DNA of 64,000 nt from Morella rubra (lineage: Eukaryota; Streptophyta; Magnoliopsida; Fagales; Myricaceae), in contig CM025856.1 of NCBI GenBank assembly GCA_003952965.2, forward strand, positions 14,648,459-14,712,458, read 5' to 3'. Positions 1 through 11,682 of the stretch are shown here, one piece after another (position 1 is the first letter of the stretch; every line of letters begins with the position of its first letter). Position numbers and translations under genes: made by a program. A model generated the notes under the pieces. The model did not search any database. It was not told where the DNA came from and was given only the letters and a program-made list of their open reading frames with translations.

Positions 1-2950
1 CCAATACACTTGTACTTCTTATGACATTTTTATTAAACTTGTTAGTCTGTTTACCCTTTATACAATCAATACAAGTCTCAAAATTAGAAAAATCAAGAAC
101 GGGTAAGATACTATCGTTTACTAAACTCTTAATTCTCTTAATGGAGATGTGTCCTAATGTCTTATGCCATAAAAGAGAGGAGTTTTCATTCAAAATGCCA
201 CATTTTTGTCCACAACTATTGACTGGATGTAAAGACAAAAGAGATAATTCAAAAGATGTATCCAGTTCTAGTTTAAATAAACTATCTTCTAAATTTCCTT
301 TTCCAATAACAATGTCGTTCAAGTATATTTTGCAAAAGAAGTTCCAAATATAATATTATATCCAAAAGAAATGAGTTTCGACACTGATAAAAGGTTTCTA
401 GAAAATCTAGGTACATAAAAAGTATTTTGTAAAAACAAGATGTGGCTAGTTTTCAAAACCAACTTGAACATTCTAACTTTTTCCACATGTGAACGCATAT
501 TGTTACCCATTATGATACACCGTTCACTTTCAGCTGGTGTCCTTACGTTTTGCAATTCCTGCATGATTTTACATATATGGGCAGTAGCACCAGCGTCAAT
601 CCACCATGTGTTATGAGGAACATTTACTAAATTTGATTCATAACACACTAGAGAAAGAAATATACCCTTCTTCTTGAGCCAATTTTTATACTTGAGGCAG
701 TCCTTCTTTTAATGTCCCTTTCTTTTATAGAAGAAACAGTTGATGTTCTTTTTGTTTGCTGAATTGGTATACTTCATTAGTTTCTTCTTTTTTATTGGAA
801 CATGATAATTAGTACCGCCTTTCTCCATATATCCTTTTGTCTTATGAGAGGTCAAATGGACACTTTCTTGCCTCTCTTGCTTTAATCTCTGCTCTTCGTC
901 AACACGTACATGAAATTTTAAAAGGTGCATATTTAACAGGCAAAGAATGAAGGAAAAAGTGAACAAGAAATGACTCAAACATGTCAACTTCTAGTGATTT
1001 TAATTGGGCTGCGATATCACGTAATTCCATGTTCGTGTATGCCAATCATACCATTATACTTTTGATAAGCAAACTTTGATATTAGGGTGCTAGCAAGTGC
1101 CTTTTTTATCTCAAAAATTGTACTTCAACTGCTTTTAAGAAATGTTTAGCAATTTTAGAAAATCTAGAATAAAAGCCCATTATCTTTCTGGAGATATGAC
1201 TTTGTATGAGTAAAAGACTAAGGTGATTAGACCGCTCCCACCTCTCATACAACTTTTTCTGCTCTAGCGTACTTGATTTTGTGGGGACAGGTGGTATGCT
1301 CACGAAGTGCCAGATCTAAATCCATACGCCCCAAAGTGAAGATTATTTTATCCTTCCATTCTGAAAATCAGAACCATTCAATAAAGGGATATGTGATCCA
1401 GATTGATACATAACTATAGGGACTAAAGCTGCAAAATAATATGCTTACAATCAAAATACATGTTATAAATCACGCAAAATTTATACTAAATTACTAACTC
1501 GTATTAGTAAATTTAGTGAGCAAATTTATATATCCAATAATTAAGATTCACTCATCTTATAATAAAACTAATAGAATTGGCTATGATTGTAAAATGAATT
1601 CAAGACCTTTAGACAACAAGATTTCAATTTAACCATCATATTCAAGCCTATTATTTCACTCCATTATGAACTTAATATAATTGCTTTCCTTTGGGGCTAC
1701 GATTATAGTGATGCAAATGTTCAATGTCATATTAACCAAAAAATGTTAGGCAAGAATTGCATTTTAACATTATAGGATACTTTGACTCGTTGCTATAACA
1801 TCAAAATAACAAAGCTTTAATGATGTATTCCACACATAACATGTTTTGGCTTATCATTATGTATAAACCATCTCTTTATCATGACATTTAAACCCTTAGT
1901 GGAATCTTATTCGGTAAACACAGAACAATCATACAAAAGTCAACCGAATTTAATATGTAATTTTAAATAACAAACACCGAAACTGTAAGCCAAGATAAAA
2001 CTAGCAACAGTAATATTTCACTTTTCGTAAACGTCACAAAATGCAACTTTTCATAAAAGTCACCGAATGCAACGTTTCACAAACATCTTGCCGTGTATTA
2101 TGAAAGTCATAGAATGCGGTTATTCACATCAAAGCAATCACTTTTCTCATAACAGACAAAACAAACTTCTTTTTACTTTTCAAATTTTGTCTGTTATGGC
2201 AAAACAATTGAATGCAACGTTATGGCCGTTTACCATTTCACATCTGGCCGTGTATTACGAAAGTCATGGCAAAACAAACAAAACAAACTTCTTTTTACCT
2301 TCATTCACACATGGCAACGTTTCACAAAATGCCAAAATTTTGTAGAAACGTAAAGCCTTTGCAAATGAACAGTGAAAAGAATGCTAACGTAATTCACTGT
2401 TTTGTCTTGTTTGAATATGAAAAAGAAAATAAAATAAAATAAACGGCAATTCACATGCAAACGAGAAGGAATAAGCTTAGAAGCAGAAGGTTCAGTTTGT
2501 CACAGAGTTTCAAAAATATGCAACACTTTTGCCAAACAGTTTCTCGTTTGCGTTTCATTTCATTGTTGCATGAAACCGTATATTTTTTGAATAATCACGA
2601 AATAACAAATCTCATGTCCCTTGGCTCTAATATCAAATGTAAGAACAAAGATGGATCAATACTAATCTTGAGTCATGGGATCCATTGATACTTAAACTTG
2701 CAGCGAAAAACTTTAAAGAATTGACAAAAATGATCATTTCGGAGACTAACAATCACAACTCTTCATAATAGACTAATCGTCGCTACTATTTGTGAATTGT
2801 TAATAACCAAAAGATAGGTCTCCTCTCATCAAGGAATTAAATAAAATTACAATTCTTTTAAGCCTATTAAATCTATATTTTATATCAGGACCTTAAGTCC
2901 AAAACCCAAATACACTTGTCAAATATGATCCACTTAAATTGGTTCCAACA
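1..2950 (-). mobile_element. Ty1/copia LTR retrotransposon fossil, 5' part only (continues beyond window)
   Basis: Read on the minus strand, the order is LTR (2950-2638), primer-binding site, a long leader, a gag-like zinc-knuckle segment near 720-990 and a protease/pre-integrase segment at 319-648. The latter contains WWIDAGATAHIC, the usual place of the copia aspartic-protease motif. The rest of pol lies beyond the left edge. The primer-binding site (2621-2636) resembles the tRNA-iMet type common in copia. The leader holds an imperfect direct repeat of about 100 bp (around 2080-2170 and 2245-2320). The coding part is broken in several places, so this is an old, inactive copy. Confidence 0.8.
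2638..2950 (-). repeat. LTR of the copia fossil
   Basis: The segment has TG...CA ends (TGTAAGAAC on the left, GGTTCCAACA on the right) and lies directly beside the tRNA-iMet-like primer-binding site. This fixes it as the 5' LTR of a minus-strand element. It is about 313 bp long. The second LTR is outside the window, so the age cannot be estimated from LTR divergence. Confidence 0.65.
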
Positions 2951-5900
2951 CAAGAATGTTTCCTAGTGTTCGAAAGGTTCGTATATTGTTTGAACATTTT
3001 TTCTTGTATTTGCTAGAACGGTTCATTCACCTTTAGAATGTTTTTCTAGTAGTTGTGCAGATTTGCGTTTCAAGAAAAGGATTACGAAGAGAACAAGGAA
3101 TCTTGTGAATTATGTAAATAATTTTGTGATCTAATTGTAATTCTAAATGCCTTTTGTAATAGAACAATCTCATTGTACTTTTAAATGCATGACGTAATTG
3201 AACAATCTAATTGTATTCTTAATAATATTTATGTTAAATATTTTAACAAAATATTATCCAGCACATATTATACTCTCTTATGTTCGAATAAAATCAAAAT
3301 ATGTTAAAGAAATTATTAACAAGCATTGTTAGAACAGAATTGGACCTTCAGCTATTATACGCTTTACCAATTGAACAGAAATATTAAATAATTAGAACAT
3401 GTTAATATTTACCATTACCCGACTCGTCATAATCAGTATCAAATTTTGACGTATCCATTCTCGATGGTAAAATATTAATGAATACAACCTCTGCGTGACA
3501 TATCTGAGTAGAAGTGGATTTTTAAACTAAAAATGCTACTGCCATAGCGGGAAGAAGTTTCGTTTTCTAAGAAAGCTTTAAAAGAGAGATATTTTGTTAG
3601 TAATTTTAAAATCAGCATAAGATGCGATTTTAGGATAAGGTACGGTTTTTTTTTTTTTCGGTATAAATCATAATTTATTGATACAACTATGAGACATTAC
3701 ATTGGGGAACTACCTAATAATGGAAACTGGGTAATTAGAAATTAATCAGCAAAAATTACATGAAGGTGGATTCTTGTTGCTGTGTAAGGGTGGAAGAAGA
3801 ATTCGTTATGGAAGACAATGGGATGTGTACTAGGGTCGCCCTCCATAATTACTTTTGGAAGGTGTCAAGTTATTTTTGGCTGTGTTTTTAAAATATTTTT
3901 TGTCATGATTAAGAGCATGAGATGACACTTTTTTTTTTCCTAAAGTAGGCCGCAGAATCTAATTTAATTTGATTTTTTTTATACGCCTAATTTAATTTGA
4001 TTGCTTGCAATATTATTGGTGCCTATCACAGCTCAGGGATATAGTTTTATTAATTTAATTGAAGCATCGCGATGATAGAACAAAACCTCGACCCGATTTA
4101 TAGTAATACATATAATATTGCAATTCCGAATTTGTAAAGTTGCCAATTTTTTCTTTGTCCAGATGGTTATCCAATGCTGGTGGAGTGGATTTCTTATCCA
4201 TTTCTTCGATGCTACAGCGCACTTTTTTGGCCTAAAGCCATTGGATAGGACCCCTCAGTGGTAGAGTAAAAAAAAAAGCGACAAAGTGGTTATTTTTTAG
4301 AACATTCCTAAATTATTCTTGGCACCTGTCATAACTGGTCCATCTGGCATCCGTATGCCTTTGGGGACAAAATATCTATGGCACTGCTCCTTCATCCTCA
4401 GTCCATCTGCCACGTGCCTTGCTGATTCATAGTAGGGCCAGTAACTCTGACAAGAGATAAGGAGATATGCTCCGCATCCACAGTTCTAGACCAAAAAAAG
4501 GGTCATTTCAATGATAATATTCAAAGATATAGAAATATCTAAATTAGTAAACCAGATTGCTTTGGAAAGTATCATTGGATGGGTTAAAACTGTGTGCTGT
4601 CTCAAAAATTTACCGTAGTCCGAATATTAAGCCGCACGACTTGGCAAGGAGATTGGTGAAATATCATTTTTGTCCAGCGGAATCTTAAGTCCTTTCCCAG
4701 AATTGATCAAGATAAGGATCTGGTCCCTTTTATAATACTAAGGGCTGTAGGGCCGTCCTAAAGGACTTTTGTTGCTCACAAAAACAGAAAAAAAATATTA
4801 CTTTGGAGCATATCATTGGATTGAAATCATTATTTTTTTTAAAAAAAAATTTCCCTTACACAATATTAAAGCACTGTCATCTGTGAATGTTAAGAGGGCA
4901 TGATATGAAGTCCTGAAAGGGGCATGATTGGCCCCCTTTTTTCTTGAGAGGATAGGCTCAACTAACAGTATCAAACCTCTTAGAGATAAGATGCAAACTT
5001 TGGCTAGGGTATGGCATTTCCCAAATGCTGTGAATCTGAATTCTGTCATGTATGTTATCTTCACTTTCAGTAACTAGTCACTGATTTTACCACTGCAGAA
5101 CTCAGTCAAAGCAAGCCATTTAGAACATGGGACTCATGTAAGGTTTTTGGACCATAAATCAAAGCTACAGAGTTAAATTATTGATCAAACAGATGAATGT
5201 GTATTGTTATCGTGCACGAGGGAATTGAAACCAGAATTGAAGTAATTTGGCAGTGTGTCGCGGGTTAAATTATATTATATAAAAAATTACGATTGCAATA
5301 TAAAATATGTATATAAAAAATCTAGTTTTCTATTTATCATCTGACGTTGTGTTCTGCTCTGTTCATCCCGTTACATTTGGCTCCAATAATATTATTATCC
5401 ATGTTTCCTTCAAAGAATATGATCTACTTGTTTCAAAAATATGGCAATCATACAAAGTAAAGACATTGATATTTACACCAAAACACAGACCCATAAAAGG
5501 GCAATCTAATCAAGTTCGCTTCCACTGCTTTTCAACATGGAACCATGCAAGTCTATAATGTTGTATGATCCATTCATCTGGGAGTTCTTATGTATATCTT
5601 AGAGTAGGTTTTTCAGCCGAAGTGCAAAAGGCTTGGACTGAGATCCCTCGGTGCTCAATTACAAGGCCACGAATTGAAATTTTTTAGAATATTCCTCGAT
5701 TATAATTCGCATCCCTGTTCTTCCCTTGTCCAGATAGAAATATCATTGCTATATAAATCACTTCGTCTGGATAGGAAGAGATATATTCCCCTCCTGACTA
5801 AAAACTTGGACGAATAGAGTAGAGAGCTGCAGCTTGCCTCTAAAGAGCTGAAAAGGAGCGCACATTTGTGCAGCATCACGTGCTGGGTCACCGACTGGGA

Positions 5901-8438
5901 ATCAAGATCAGGATCTTCAATATCTTTCCGACGAGAACATAAAACCAACATGAGAAATTAACCATGCAATTCGAAATGTAGGAGAAAAACAGAGCTATAA
6001 AAAAGCATGCCTCCCTAGCCTTTGTGTAGCACAGCTTGGTTAATAGTTTCTTACACAGGGATTTGGGAGAAATGGCACCTATGACTAATCTTGTGGCCGT
6101 TGGAGCTGACGCTTTTGCCTTACTGGAGCCTGGAGGAGTGCTTGGAGCCAAAGAAGAACCCCCTCTGCATCAAAACCATATCACTACCCCCGTTACCGTG
6201 GCGCAAATCAGCTCCCATCTGCTACTACTTCAGTTAACGATAGAAAAGACGTCATTGACAGCTATCAAGCATCGCAAAAGTACGGTGGCGTTTTGATTGT
6301 GGAGTATCCAATGAAGTCAAGAAGACACTGATTTTCCTGATTCTGTGGGTGCGGCACCCTTGTAGTCTTTTGCGATGTAAGTAGCTTGCTTCTTGTTTGG
6401 AAAAACATGCTCTCTGGCTCTCTGCAACACCTGTATTGTATTTGTTGTCTTTTACTAAATCAATACTACTTACTAACTTACCCAGGAAAAAAAAGAAAAA
6501 ACCACCACCACCACTGATCGCGACGAACCGGACCCAATTTGAAGGGACTAAGGTGAAATGATAAATTTTTATTTTTTTCTCACGTAATATAAAAAATATG
6601 TTACCGTTAAAATATAAAATAATTAAAGATTAAAAATATTAAAAATATAAAAATATTAAAGTATTTTACAATATTCGAACATAGGCATACCGATCAGATG
6701 ACATGGTTAGCTGATCAAATAACAAAGAGTAGAACTCGGTCGAATAATTTGCTTATGTGTTTGTTTGAAAGAACAGTTGTTTGTGTGATTGTTTAAGTTA
6801 AAACCTGCACGGATTATATTGAATCGAATATGGTTTGAATAGACAAGCTTTTGTGTAAACAAATTTGATTATGCTTGTTTGAAAACCATCAAACAATTTT
6901 CTTATATATGTTTGAACGATATATTGAATGTCCTCTTAACTAACATTAGCAACGAAATTTCAGGCGACGAAATAGATCATCGCCAAAAGTTATCAAAATG
7001 AATGGTTTGAACAGTATTGTGTAAAAGGTTCGAACACAATTAACTCATTTTTTGGTAGGCGTCATGGCAAGAGCCTTCCCCACAAAATTAGCGATGACTT
7101 TTGATTTTCTTTGTAGCAAAGAAGTCTTATCTATTGACAAAATAACAACATAATGAATCCCGAAAGAGTTCATAATTCGAAGAAATACTCTTTGATTGCT
7201 TTGCTTTTTATAATCACACTTTGGAAGGAAAATGAATATTGTTCCCATACATCAAATAGAATCATGAGATTTAAGGGACTGTACATGTAAAATAGTGCGT
7301 CTTGTTTCTAGGAATTCCTTGTTTGATTGACTTTTCTCTTGGGATCCAATTTGAAGTGGGGTGGGTTTGGGCTCAAAGGGGCCAAAAAAAATTATATATT
7401 GAAAAAATCAACCGGAGCCGGGTCCTGTTCGCCCCAACTTGGTTCCACCGATGACGACCACCATTTCATAAAAGCTTATTAAGCTAAACTGAACACTCGA
7501 ACCATGTTATATATATATATACATATAACCCTATAGATTATATGTATTAAGAAACATGGCTAGATGTATTTTCTGGAAGTGTTATTAGCCTCCCTTGTAA
7601 TCCGAAACACTTTTTCAATATGTACGTATCATTAAAATATTTGGTGTATTAACCATCAATTAAAGAGATTAATGTTACTCAATCAATTAGGAGCCTTGAT
7701 TGAGTCCTTGGATTAAACAACAAATTGGTGGTAGATGAGTGCCAAAATTTTAGTCACTCCAAAATATTACAATATAATCTCTCTCCCTATCAAATTATCC
7801 TCTTTTAATATAATAAATATAAAAAATTCATTGAAATAATCTATCTTTCATTTTTTCGCAAACTCCTATACTCTAAAATTTTAACTACCCTAAAATTTTA
7901 TTAGAGTTATAATTTGTGGATATTTATCTTATTCATTCTTGTATAAGTACATCCTCCCTAAACACACTCAAAATCATATTGAATAAGAGAAATCATGTAG
8001 ACCTCTCAAGCTTTTTCTCAATAGTGGACGCAAGTTGTAGGACAGAATCACTTTAGACGGATTTGTTGTTGCTCCTCTTTATCGCTCTTGTGCAATTTTT
8101 TTTTTTTTTTTTTTTTCGTTTATTTCAACACGTAGAATAGAATCACTTTAAACGGTTAGCAAGATTTGCGTTGGTGGAGGTGTTTAACGAGATTGTATAC
8201 AATGTCAAGGATAGGGCATGCTTGTTCCAGAAGGTCCCCCAAGCTCTGCAAATATAACCTTAGCTAGGAAGTGGCACCTTCTTTTTTTTGGCTGACTTCT
8301 TGTCACTTTTGTGACCATAGCGTTGTTGCTGTTATCTTTGTGCCTTGTTAACTTTTTGTTTTCTTTGTGCCCAGTTAACTTTTTGTTGTGCTCTATTTTG
8401 TAACTAAGGGCTGAGCCCTAACTTTGTATAGCTCTTTG
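2951..8438. other. Gene-poor intergenic DNA
   Basis: I recognise no gene here. The open frames are short and show no domain or codon signal. A T-tract followed by TCGGTATAAATCATAATTTA (about 3647) resembles the reversed tail of a retroposon, but I found no flanking duplication. A frame at 6036-6296 encodes 86 residues that I do not recognise. Around 2960-3060 and 6760-7040 there are several TTCGAAC/GTTTGAAC-type words like those that crowd the arms of the CACTA element at 34055-40493, so these may be remnants of that family. A short TA run lies near 7508. The block 8240-8438 ends in sequence reminiscent of plant LINE 3' ends. Confidence 0.4.
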
Positions 8439-8738
8439 CTCATTTTGCACTGACCTGAACAACCCTTCTCTTCCTACTTGCTGGCAAATTGAGTCCTTGG
8501 TTGTTTCCATCCATCAAGGAGCTTTATCATCATCCTTCTTGGTCTTTTAGATGAGTTCTTAGACGCTGTAATAGGCAAGCTCACCTTTTGGCTAAGTGGG
8601 CTTCTGGCTCTTGTTTTTGGTTTTGTGCCGCTTTCTAATATTCCCGCTAGTATCGTCTCTTGTGATGAAATTTAGTTGTATTTTCTCTGCTCTTTTTTTT
8701 TATATATATATCAAGTGGTTTTTTTCAAGAAAAAAAAA
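8439..8738 (+). mobile_element. Short non-LTR retroposon (SINE or 5'-truncated LINE)
   Basis: A 300 bp insert ends in an A-rich tail (TTTTTTTCAAGAAAAAAAA). It is flanked by a perfect 13 bp direct repeat, GTATAGCTCTTTG, at 8426-8438 and 8739-8751. Tail plus target-site duplication is the signature of target-primed reverse transcription. The body has no coding potential and no clear Pol III A/B boxes that I can identify, so I cannot decide between SINE and truncated LINE. Confidence 0.75.
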
Positions 8739-8751
8739 GTATAGCTCTTTG

Positions 8752-10890
8752 GAAAATATACTTACCATTTACCCAAAAAAAAATTCGCGTTGGTACTCAC
8801 TCCCTCTAGCCACATGATCTCTTAGAACTGACACGGGGCTATGTACAGGAAAGGTACGGAATTCATATTGAAAGGAGTCATTTGAGTTGTTGTTCCAAGC
8901 GCTCTGCTAAAGAAACATGGATCAAGGGGTGCGAAGGTATCCTTTTGAGTCACGATGAGGAAGCCTGTGTTGATCCAAAGACTACCATCTCTACTAGCTT
9001 AACATTTGCCCAAATAAAAGGCTCCCGCTAGTAGCCCGGCCCGAAACAACTGGACCATCGAGTATGTTGACTCTAACATATGCTTCTCTACCAAACATTA
9101 CCTCTTAAATCTAAACCATACTCTATCAATGCACTTAGTGCCTTAAGTGGGCCCACCGGGATCCTTCCTGCTTGCTTTAACTTTTTATCAACGAGGGAAG
9201 TCTATGCATGCACCCAGATAGTTCATGAACCTAGTCCAAGGGGATACCTTGTACTTAGGGACACACGTACTTCATGTTATGTTGACAGGACTTCATATTG
9301 GATTGGTCTTAGGATGGACTTGCCCCACTCTGCACGCTCTTTACTTGGTTAGGAACGAATTACTGACAAAAGAAAATGACTCTTTACATTGATAGATCAC
9401 AAAAGTTGTCAAGAGTCACTTAAAGGGAGCGCATGTTACACGTAACCCTCGTGAAACATCATCTAGGAAATTGCCCTGCTAGTTTCGGCTGGATTTGAAC
9501 ACCATCTTCTCCATTCACGTCGGGATATAAAAGTTATCCTCTCTCCTTTAAACTTGTCTACTTAGCCAAGCCAAAGTCTTGGTCTACAGTATTTGTTGCC
9601 GTGACGACTAATTTGGCTCCTCAAGAGCCACACGTAGATGAGACCTTTTCCAAATCGTACGAGTACATTCCCATCCGATATCCACGACCAGAACAGATGT
9701 CCCATTTCCCGCAGACAGAAAAGAGCATACACACCACAGATGCTTTCCTTACCCGAAGGTATATCCTCACTGTAGCAGGAAACATGAGGGGACAAGGGGC
9801 CGGCAATGCAAACCTTGCTCGTTCGACCTTTTCATAATTGTGTTGAATCTTCTTAGTAATTTACATCTTTCACTTTCCAAGTGGCTCATTTTTGTTGGAA
9901 GTTCATCTGGAAAAGAGAACCAAACTAGGCCACGGTATCATGGTGCCCAAATGGCCAGCTCCTAAATGAACACATATTCAACACTTGGATCACGATTTCC
10001 CTTCATGACGACATTATAAAGATATATGGGACTGTAGCTGTGCTCTAAAGTACTTCTCTTGCAGGCTGCATGCAGCGATGTTGAAACCTAAGCGAGCTAG
10101 CCGCTAGGCTTAAGAGGCCGTTTGGTTTATATATGGCGGGAATTAATTAAATTCAACATTTTCCAACTTACTTTAACGTTTTAGGAGATTTTAATGTAGC
10201 GGTGGCAGGTACTGATCTGAGTTCCAAATTGACCTTACCGAAGCACTGATGTGATAATTTCCTAACAAGTTTAAGTCGGTGCTTTGCCACCATATATTCT
10301 GCGTTCCCCAATCTGCACCCACCACATCGTTTGCGAACATAGATTGCTAACCAGAGACACTGAAGATAAAAGAAACAGCAAAAATTTCAGAAGAAAGAAA
10401 TGGGTTCACCTACCTAACAACATTATCTTAATGGTGATAGTGCTCCTGTGCCATATTGGGTGCGACTTTTGGCACTGTCAGCGTAATTTGTTCGTTCTCT
10501 TCTTCCGGATTTGGTGTCTTTACGTTAGCATAGCAGCACAATTATGCCAAATATTATTGTTACCAGAGGATAGGACAGGGTGATCTATAATTTTTTGCCC
10601 ATATTGTACTAAAATTCATTAAGAGATTGACACGATAAATATTAAACGTCTTACTCTTAGGGTTCACAGTGATTAAAATTTAATATTTATAACATTAAAT
10701 AATACATGACTCAGTGATTGTCTCTTCCTATTTTGGATAAAGTAATTCTAATAAAAAATTATAAAAGATTTTATTCTACTGGAAAAAGGTAGAAAGTCAA
10801 ATATTCTCTTAATTTTTTTTTTCTTTTGGCATAAACGTCTAACATTCAGTTTCATAAAATCTAAAATAATAAATGAAAAGGAATGACCTT
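8752..10890. other. Intergenic block, possibly organelle-derived in part (about 8820-9840)
   Basis: The segment 8820-9840 is visibly richer in G+C than its surroundings and lacks the AT runs seen elsewhere. It holds overlapping open frames on both strands (for example 9080-9352 and 9601-9837), none of which I recognise. Texture and composition resemble plant mitochondrial intergenic DNA, but this is an impression and no mitochondrial gene is identifiable. The stretch 9840-10890 shows nothing I can name; it becomes AT-rich again after 10600. Confidence 0.3.
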
Positions 10891-10980
10891 TTTTCTATTT
10901 TTTTTTTCGAAGCAAACAAACTTTATTCAGCCGAGCTACATGGTGAGGCTAAGTGAGACACATTAATAGACCAAATTGGT
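10891..10980 (-). mobile_element. Very short retroposon stub
   Basis: About 90 bp begins with a T-tract and then CGAAGCAAACAAACTTTATT, like the reversed 3' end of a plant LINE. It is flanked by AATGACCTT at 10882-10890 and 10981-10989. The 9 bp repeat is short, so this is only a probable 5'-truncated insertion. Confidence 0.45.
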
Positions 10981-11349
10981 AATGACCTTGTTCTCACACT
11001 TGGAAAACTTATAGAAACACCGCGACCTCGACCTCCTCGTATATATTCTTGATTTGGCTAACGTAATTTTAGAACAACAAAGTGATTTACAAAAAGCAAA
11101 ATCCTATGTCTGTACTATATTTACAAATCAAGTTGTTTGGTTTTGTTTTTGAACTAGTAAGAAATTATATTGTTTTCATTATTTATTACTAATTATGTTT
11201 TAAATTTATTTATTTTTTGAGTTTAGACAGAAACATTAATATTTTCAGAAATGAGGACCATTAACCAGTCCATTAAAAAATTAACCGAAATAAAAAGGCC
11301 CATAGACCAGTCTATTGAAATATCAACCTCACACTAAAAGAAATTTCAC

Positions 11350-11682
11350 ATTTTGTCCCCTTTAAATACTAGACCCCTTGTACACATAATATCTCTATCA
11401 TACGGCATTTGTGTGGCCTCGGCTCAGCTCCATATCTCTCTTCTCTCTCTAAATTATCTCTTCGCTCCTCCTCCGTTTCAATCCCTCGCTTATTTGTCTC
11501 GCTTGCAAAGGGAACGCTTTTCTAATTCTCCTCAGTTCAGCTCAGCTCACGAACCTCTAAGCAATGAGCCTTTGATTGGCTCTCGCTTTGATTCGTCTGA
11601 ATTCTTCGTGAGGCTTGGGTGAGTGTTTTCTGGTTGTTTAATGCTAAGCTCGATTCAATGAGATTGCTCTGTTCCCTTACAA
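11350..11682 (+). promoter_or_regulatory. Presumed promoter/5' leader of RSH1
   Basis: The 330 bp before the RSH1 start codon contain a pyrimidine-rich stretch (TCTCTCTTCTCTCTCT around 11430) typical of plant 5' leaders. No convincing TATA box is placed before it. The leader has no long upstream reading frame in phase with the gene. The transcription start cannot be fixed from sequence. Confidence 0.4.

Noticed and set aside
3640-3740. Retroposon marked by a T-tract
   Set aside because: The tail-like start is present but no flanking direct repeat could be found, so the extent is unsupported.
6036-6296. 86-residue frame starting MAPMTNLVAVGADAF
   Set aside because: No recognisable family, no splice context, and an overlapping antisense frame; left as spacer.
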